A stretch of DNA of 64,000 nucleotides from Bacteroidota bacterium (GTDB taxonomy: Bacteria > Bacteroidota > Bacteroidia > AKYH767-A > 2013-40CM-41-45), in assembly GCA_016720935.1 (NCBI GenBank), contig JADKJP010000003.1:124001-188000 (forward strand), given 5' to 3'. The position numbers and the translations under genes were made by a program. Below the pieces are notes generated by a model. It had not been told where the DNA came from and ran no database searches. It was given only the letters and a program-made list of their open reading frames with translations. Shown piece after piece: positions 60,013 to 64,000 of the stretch (its first letter is position 1; every line of letters starts with the position of its first letter).

Positions 60013-63000
60013 TTATTCTTTCATTAAAGTGAGTCTGCCGGTTTGGACAGCATCGCCACAAATAATTTTATAGATATAAATTCCGTCTTCATTTTCTCTT
60101 GCATCCCATTTAACCAGATAGGTTTTTTCATTTTCCATCTCACCTTCATACAACACAGCAACTTTTCTGCCTTCCAACGAATAGATTTCAATTGAACCGG
60201 TTTTTGTGTTGCCTGAATTCGTGAATTCAATAGTTGTTTCAGAGTGGAACGGATTTGGATATGCCGTAACGATAAGCGATGGAAGTGTTACGAAGTAGGA
60301 TTCCGTTGTTTTGTTTCCATTTCTATCGGTGATAGTAACTTCATATAGACCCGGATTATTCACGTTGATAGTGGAAGTGGTTTGAGAAGGCTCATTAATC
60401 CAGTCAAATGAATATGGTCCGTTTCCTTCCTGTGGTTCAACAGTGAGGGTTTTGCCGGAAGGATTTAATCTCCAGTTGCAATGAGACCTGCACTTAGACA
60501 CATAAACACAGCTGCTACGGGTACCACAACCATTGGATACCGTCACTGAATATGATCCTGCACAGGATACATTGATGCACCTGCTGTGTGATCCGTTACT
60601 CCAGGTATATGAATAATTCGTCCCTGCAGGAGCACAAAGAGTAGTAGATGAACCCTGGTTGAAACAAAGACTACCGGAGATATTGCTGGATGGAGCATGT
60701 CCGGATGTTATACAAATACTTGAAGTGCTGCTGCAACCATTGCTATTGGTTACTGTTACGGAATACGTTCCCGGACAATTTATTGTGATACAACGATTAT
60801 GTGAACCGTTGCTCCAAGTATATGAATATCCGGTGCCTCCATTCACGCAAAGTGTAGTACTTTGACCGGAGCAAAGCGAAGTGGTTCCGGCTGTTATAGT
60901 ACTGCTTGGAGTTGGGCTTTGGATAATCGTTTTACTGCAGGTACTTGAACATCCATTCGCGTTACTAACTGTAACAGAGTATGTGCCTCCTGTATTGACA
61001 GTGATGCAACGACTGTGCATTCCATTGCTCCAGGTGTAAGAATATCCATTTCCTGCCGGTGCGCACAAGGTTACCGATTGTCCCTGGCAAATTGAATTGT
61101 TGGCTCCGCAACCTGAAACTGTAATAGAACAGGAAGGAGCAGGACTTGAATAAATAGTTTTGCTGCAGGTACTGCTGCAGCCTGCGGCATTTGTTACAGT
61201 TACGCTATATGTTCCTCCGCTATTGACAGAAATACACCTTGTATGCATTCCATTGCTCCAGGTGTATGTATATCCCTGTCCTGCCGGTGCACACAGCTCA
61301 ACCATTTGTCCCTGACAAATCGTATTATTGCTTCCACATCCCGTAACAGTGATATTGCAGGAAGGAGACTGACTCACAGTAATCGTTTTAGTGCATGTGC
61401 TGCTGCATCCGCTGCTGTTTGTTACCGTGAGAGTATATGTTCCGCTGGTACTTACACTGATGCACTGGCTGTGCATTCCATTACTCCAGGTATAGGAATA
61501 TCCAAAACCTGATGGTCCGCAAAGTTGTGCAGCACGTCCCTGGCAAATTGTATTGTTGTTTCCACAACCACTTACTGAAATTGCGCAGGAAGGGCCAGGA
61601 TTTACTGTAATGATTTTACTGCATGTGCTTGAGCAACCACTACCGTTGGAAACAGTTACAGTATAAGTTCCTGCAGTTGTGACATTGATGCAGGAAGTGT
61701 GTTCGCCTGTGCTCCAGGTATAAGTATATCCATTTCCTGTTGGTGCGCAAAGTCTTACTGTTTGTCCCTGACAAATAGAATTGTTGTTTCCGCATCCTGT
61801 TGTAGTGATATTGCAGGAAGGACCAGGGCTGCAGGTTACAACTACAGAAACAATACTGTCGCATTGTTGAGCAGTAGTATAAGTATGCGTATAAGTACCA
61901 CTACTGTTTACAACCTGACCCCAAGGAAGAGTATAGGACGAACCCTGACAAATTGAAGCATTACTGCTAGTGTGATATGCAGGACTTACGGACAAGTGAA
62001 TGGTTGCAACACTATCGCATCCGGCATTTGTTTGGTAAGTGTGGGAGTAATTTCCGGCTTGAGTAGTTGAACCACCCCATGGGAAATTAAATGTTCCACC
62101 CTGACAAATACTTGCATTTTGATCTGTATGAGGAACAGGATTTAGATCAATATGGATCGTCACGAGACTGTCGCATCCTGCAACAGAAGAATAAGTATGT
62201 GTGTAATCACCACCTGTAGTTGCTGAACCACCCCAAGGAAGAGAATATGAACCACCCTGACAGATCGCGTGAGTTTCAGAAGTAGAATAAGTCTGGTTTA
62301 CATCGATATGAATTGTAACAAGACTGTCACAACCAACCTGAGAAGGATAAGTGTGTGTGTAATCACCACCTGAAGTTGCAGAACCACCCCAAGGAAGAGA
62401 ATATGAACCACCCTGACAGATCGCGTGAGTTTCAGAAGTAGAATAAGTCTGGTTTACATCGATATGAATTGTAACAAGACTGTCACAACCAACCTGAGAA
62501 GGATAAGTGTGTGTGTAATCACCACCTGAAGTTGCAGAACCACCCCATGGCAGAGAATATGAACCACCCTGACAGATCGCATGAGTTTCAGAAGTTGAAT
62601 AAGTCTGGTTTACATCGATATGAATTGTAACAAGACTGTCACAACCAACCTGAGAAGGATAAGTGTGTGTGTAATCACCACCTGAAGTTGCAGAACCACC
62701 CCATGGCAGAGAATATGAACCACCCTGACAGATCGCATGAGTTTCAGAAGTAGAATAAGTCTGGTTTACATCGATATGAATTGTAACGAGACTATCACAA
62801 CCAGCCAGAGAAGGGTAAGTGTGTGTATAATCACCACCTGAAGTTGCAGAACCGCCCCATGGCAGAGAATATGAACCACCCTGACAGATCGCATGAGTTT
62901 CAGATGTTGAATAAGTCTGGTTTACATCAATATGAATTGTAACAAGACTATCACAACCAACCTGAGAAGGGTAAGTGTGTGTATAATCACCACCAGTAGT

Positions 63001-64000
63001 TGCTGAACCACCCCATGGCAATGAATACGATCCACCCTGACAGATCGCATGAGTTTCAGAAGTAGAATAAGTCTGGTTTACATCAATATGAATTGTAACA
63101 AGACTATCACAACCAACCTGAGAAGGGTAAGTGTGTGTATAATCACCACCAGTAGTTGCTGAACCACCCCATGGCAATGAATACGATCCACCCTGACAGA
63201 TCGCATGAGTTTCAGAAGTAGAATAAGTCTGGTTTACATCGATATGAATTGTAACAAGACTATCACAACCAGCCTGAGAAGAATACGTGTGTGTATAATC
63301 ACCGCCTGTAGTTGCAGTTCCGCCCCATGGCAATGAATACGAACCACCTTGACAGATCGCATGAGATTCAGAAGTAGAATAAGTCTGGTTTACGTCGATA
63401 TGAATTGTAACAAGACTGTCGCAACCTGCAACAGAAGAATAAGTGTGTGTGTAATCACCGCCTGTGGTTGCAGTTCCGCCCCAAGGCAATGAATACGAGC
63501 CACCCACACAGATTGCGTGAGATTCAGAAGTAGAATAAGTCTGGTTTACATCTATATGAATTGTAACCAGACTGTCGCAACCTGCAACAGAAGAATAAGT
63601 GTGTGTGTAATCACCACCTGTGGTTGCAGTTCCGCCCCAAGGCAATGAATACGAGCCACCCTGACAGATTGCATGAGATTCAGAAGTCGAATAAGTCTGG
63701 TTAACATCGATATGAATTGTAACCAAACTGTCGCAACCAGCCCGAGAAGGATAAGTATGCGTGTAATCACCGCCTGAAGTAGCAGAACCGCCCCATGGCA
63801 ATGAATACGAACCACCCTGACAGATCGCATGTGTTTCACCTGTAGAGAAAACCGGGTTTACAGTAAGATGTGTGGTTATTGTACTGTCACAACCGGCATT
63901 ATTGGGTATATGCGTTACATAAGTTCCACCGGTAGTTTGTGCTGTACCTCCCGGAGGAGTATAGCTTTGACCATCACAGATCTCGATGTTCGCAGTACTA
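60013..64000 (-). CDS. Giant repetitive T9SS surface adhesin, N-terminus beyond window
   Basis: The frame is open from the window end to the stop at 60013 (over 1,320 codons), so the gene starts outside; an ATG at 63801 is internal. From the N-terminal side: one divergent unit (ICDGQSYTPPGGTAQTTGGT), eleven near-identical 52-residue units (ETHAICQGGSYSLPWGGSAT then TGGDYTHTYPSQVGCDSLVT and IHIDVNQTYSTS), two divergent units, then six 70-76-residue Ig/PKD-like units (CQGQTVRLCAPTGNGYTYTW then STGEHTSCINV and GTYTVTVSNGSGCSSTCSK). The last about 80 residues (ITAYPNPFHSETTIEFTNSG to GRLTLMKE) are a type-A T9SS sorting domain. Each 52-residue unit has two Cys, so disulfides could stiffen a fibre. 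Likely an adhesin; the ligand is unknown. Confidence 0.88.
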   Translation of the reverse strand, partial: STANIEICDGQSYTPPGGTAQTTGGTYVTHIPNNAGCDSTITTHLTVNPVFSTGETHAICQGGSYSLPWGGSATSGGDYTHTYPSRAGCDSLVTIHIDVNQTYSTSESHAICQGGSYSLPWGGTATTGGDYTHTYSSVAGCDSLVTIHIDVNQTYSTSESHAICVGGSYSLPWGGTATTGGDYTHTYSSVAGCDSLVTIHIDVNQTYSTSESHAICQGGSYSLPWGGTATTGGDYTHTYSSQAGCDSLVTIHIDVNQTYSTSETHAICQGGSYSLPWGGSATTGGDYTHTYPSQVGCDSLVTIHIDVNQTYSTSETHAICQGGSYSLPWGGSATTGGDYTHTYPSQVGCDSLVTIHIDVNQTYSTSETHAICQGGSYSLPWGGSATSGGDYTHTYPSLAGCDSLVTIHIDVNQTYSTSETHAICQGGSYSLPWGGSATSGGDYTHTYPSQVGCDSLVTIHIDVNQTYSTSETHAICQGGSYSLPWGGSATSGGDYTHTYPSQVGCDSLVTIHIDVNQTYSTSETHAICQGGSYSLPWGGSATSGGDYTHTYPSQVGCDSLVTIHIDVNQTYSTSETHAICQGGSYSLPWGGSATTGGDYTHTYSSVAGCDSLVTIHIDLNPVPHTDQNASICQGGTFNFPWGGSTTQAGNYSHTYQTNAGCDSVATIHLSVSPAYHTSSNASICQGSSYTLPWGQVVNSSGTYTHTYTTAQQCDSIVSVVVTCSPGPSCNITTTGCGNNNSICQGQTVRLCAPTGNGYTYTWSTGEHTSCINVTTAGTYTVTVSNGSGCSSTCSKIITVNPGPSCAISVSGCGNNNTICQGRAAQLCGPSGFGYSYTWSNGMHSQCISVSTSGTYTLTVTNSSGCSSTCTKTITVSQSPSCNITVTGCGSNNTICQGQMVELCAPAGQGYTYTWSNGMHTRCISVNSGGTYSVTVTNAAGCSSTCSKTIYSSPAPSCSITVSGCGANNSICQGQSVTLCAPAGNGYSYTWSNGMHSRCITVNTGGTYSVTVSNANGCSSTCSKTIIQSPTPSSTITAGTTSLCSGQSTTLCVNGGTGYSYTWSNGSHNRCITINCPGTYSVTVTNSNGCSSTSSICITSGHAPSSNISGSLCFNQGSSTTLCAPAGTNYSYTWSNGSHSRCINVSCAGSYSVTVSNGCGTRSSCVYVSKCRSHCNWRLNPSGKTLTVEPQEGNGPYSFDWINEPSQTTSTINVNNPGLYEVTITDRNGNKTTESYFVTLPSLIVTAYPNPFHSETTIEFTNSGNTKTGSIEIYSLEGRKVAVLYEGEMENEKTYLVKWDARENEDGIYIYKIICGDAVQTGRLTLMKE
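60480..61836 (-). repeat. Six 225-230-bp repeats encoding Cys-rich Ig/PKD-like units
   Basis: Within the adhesin, six consecutive units of about 70-76 codons repeat the pattern ICQGQ..LCAP..GY.YTWSNG.H.RCI.V...GTY.VTV.N..GCSSTC. The four N-terminal units are full length and similar; the two C-terminal ones are shortened and lose some Cys. Boundaries are approximate. The repeats are diverged at the base level, unlike the 156-bp array next to them. Confidence 0.7.
62119..63834 (-). repeat. Eleven tandem 156-bp coding repeats
   Basis: The unit length is shown by recurrence of CTGGTTTACATC at 62293 and 62449, exactly 156 bp apart, and through the array. Each unit encodes 52 residues starting near (T/S)HAICQGGSYSLPWGG. 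Neighbouring units at about 62290-62760 are almost identical, while distal units differ at a few positions (S/T before HAIC, VGG versus QGG, SQV/SLA/SVA/SRA). This suggests recent expansion by unequal crossing-over and makes assembly collapse possible. Confidence 0.85.

Noticed and set aside
62119..63834. Regular array at the window end considered as a CRISPR or satellite
   Set aside because: The 156-bp period keeps one open frame, lacks unique spacers and encodes a repeated Cys-containing domain, so it is a coding repeat.
1..64000. tRNA, rRNA, riboswitch, integrase or attachment-site signals
   Set aside because: Gaps were read for cloverleaf-like, conserved rRNA and integrase patterns and none was convincing; short RNAs without strong motifs could still be missed by eye.

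Overview
The window looks like a chromosome segment of a Bacteroidota bacterium with moderately low GC, from the broad Sphingobacteriia/Chitinophagia/Flavobacteriia range; I cannot place it to genus. The reasons are type-A T9SS C-terminal sorting domains on at least four large secreted proteins, SprB-like repeats, a sigma/FecR (DUF4974) pair with an STN-domain protein, a GIN-domain lipoprotein, a carboxypeptidase-regulatory-domain TonB receptor, many short lipoprotein signal peptides (SCKK, SCNK, SCSR), and start codons that mostly lack a Shine-Dalgarno sequence. No rRNA, tRNA, CRISPR array or prophage was seen.

Layout. (1) 1-5437: RND tripartite efflux operon (permease cut by the window edge, adaptor, TolC) behind a TetR repressor, with two matching 7-1-7 palindromes as likely operators. 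(2) 5528-7103: a DUF4010/MgtC-like membrane protein between heptamer-repeat arrays. (3) 7152-13306: two T9SS-exported proteins (a BNR/sortilin-like propeller and a SprB-repeat protein) and a small membrane protein. (4) 13385-23149: OppB/OppC permeases, then a YbhGFSR-like ABC efflux operon (TetR, TolC, HlyD, two ATPases, two ABC-2 permeases). (5) 23325-28941: a polysaccharide flippase and a tightly overlapping five-gene operon of four lipoproteins and a DUF1501 protein. (6) 29160-31486: hybrid histidine kinase with a cyclic-nucleotide-binding-like domain, coupled to an HD hydrolase.

(7) 31763-48624: a nearly complete purine catabolic locus. Guanine deaminase yields xanthine; XdhA/XdhB with XdhC make urate; membrane PuuD oxidises urate; UraH and UraD give allantoin; AllB and Alc give allantoate and then ureidoglycolate. 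A citrate-lyase-like aldolase is nearby. The locus is interrupted by a five-gene Dlt-like module (34815-39847: adenylation enzyme, carrier protein, MBOAT, SGNH protein, YdjC deacetylase). A 199-bp palindromic MITE-like element sits between xdhB and puuD and supplies the xdhB stop codon.

(8) 48854-58573: a T9SS protein with a dockerin-like segment, an outer-membrane barrel, then an ECF sigma / FecR / STN-plus-surface-repeat cassette, a GIN-domain lipoprotein and a TonB receptor. (9) 58618-64000: a GT87-type membrane glycosyltransferase and the C-terminal part of a very large T9SS adhesin with eleven near-identical 156-bp repeats, running off the window.

A recurrent non-coding theme is degenerate 7-bp tandem arrays in four intergenic gaps. 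All coordinates, motifs and start choices come from reading the sequence; family names rest on recognition without a database search.
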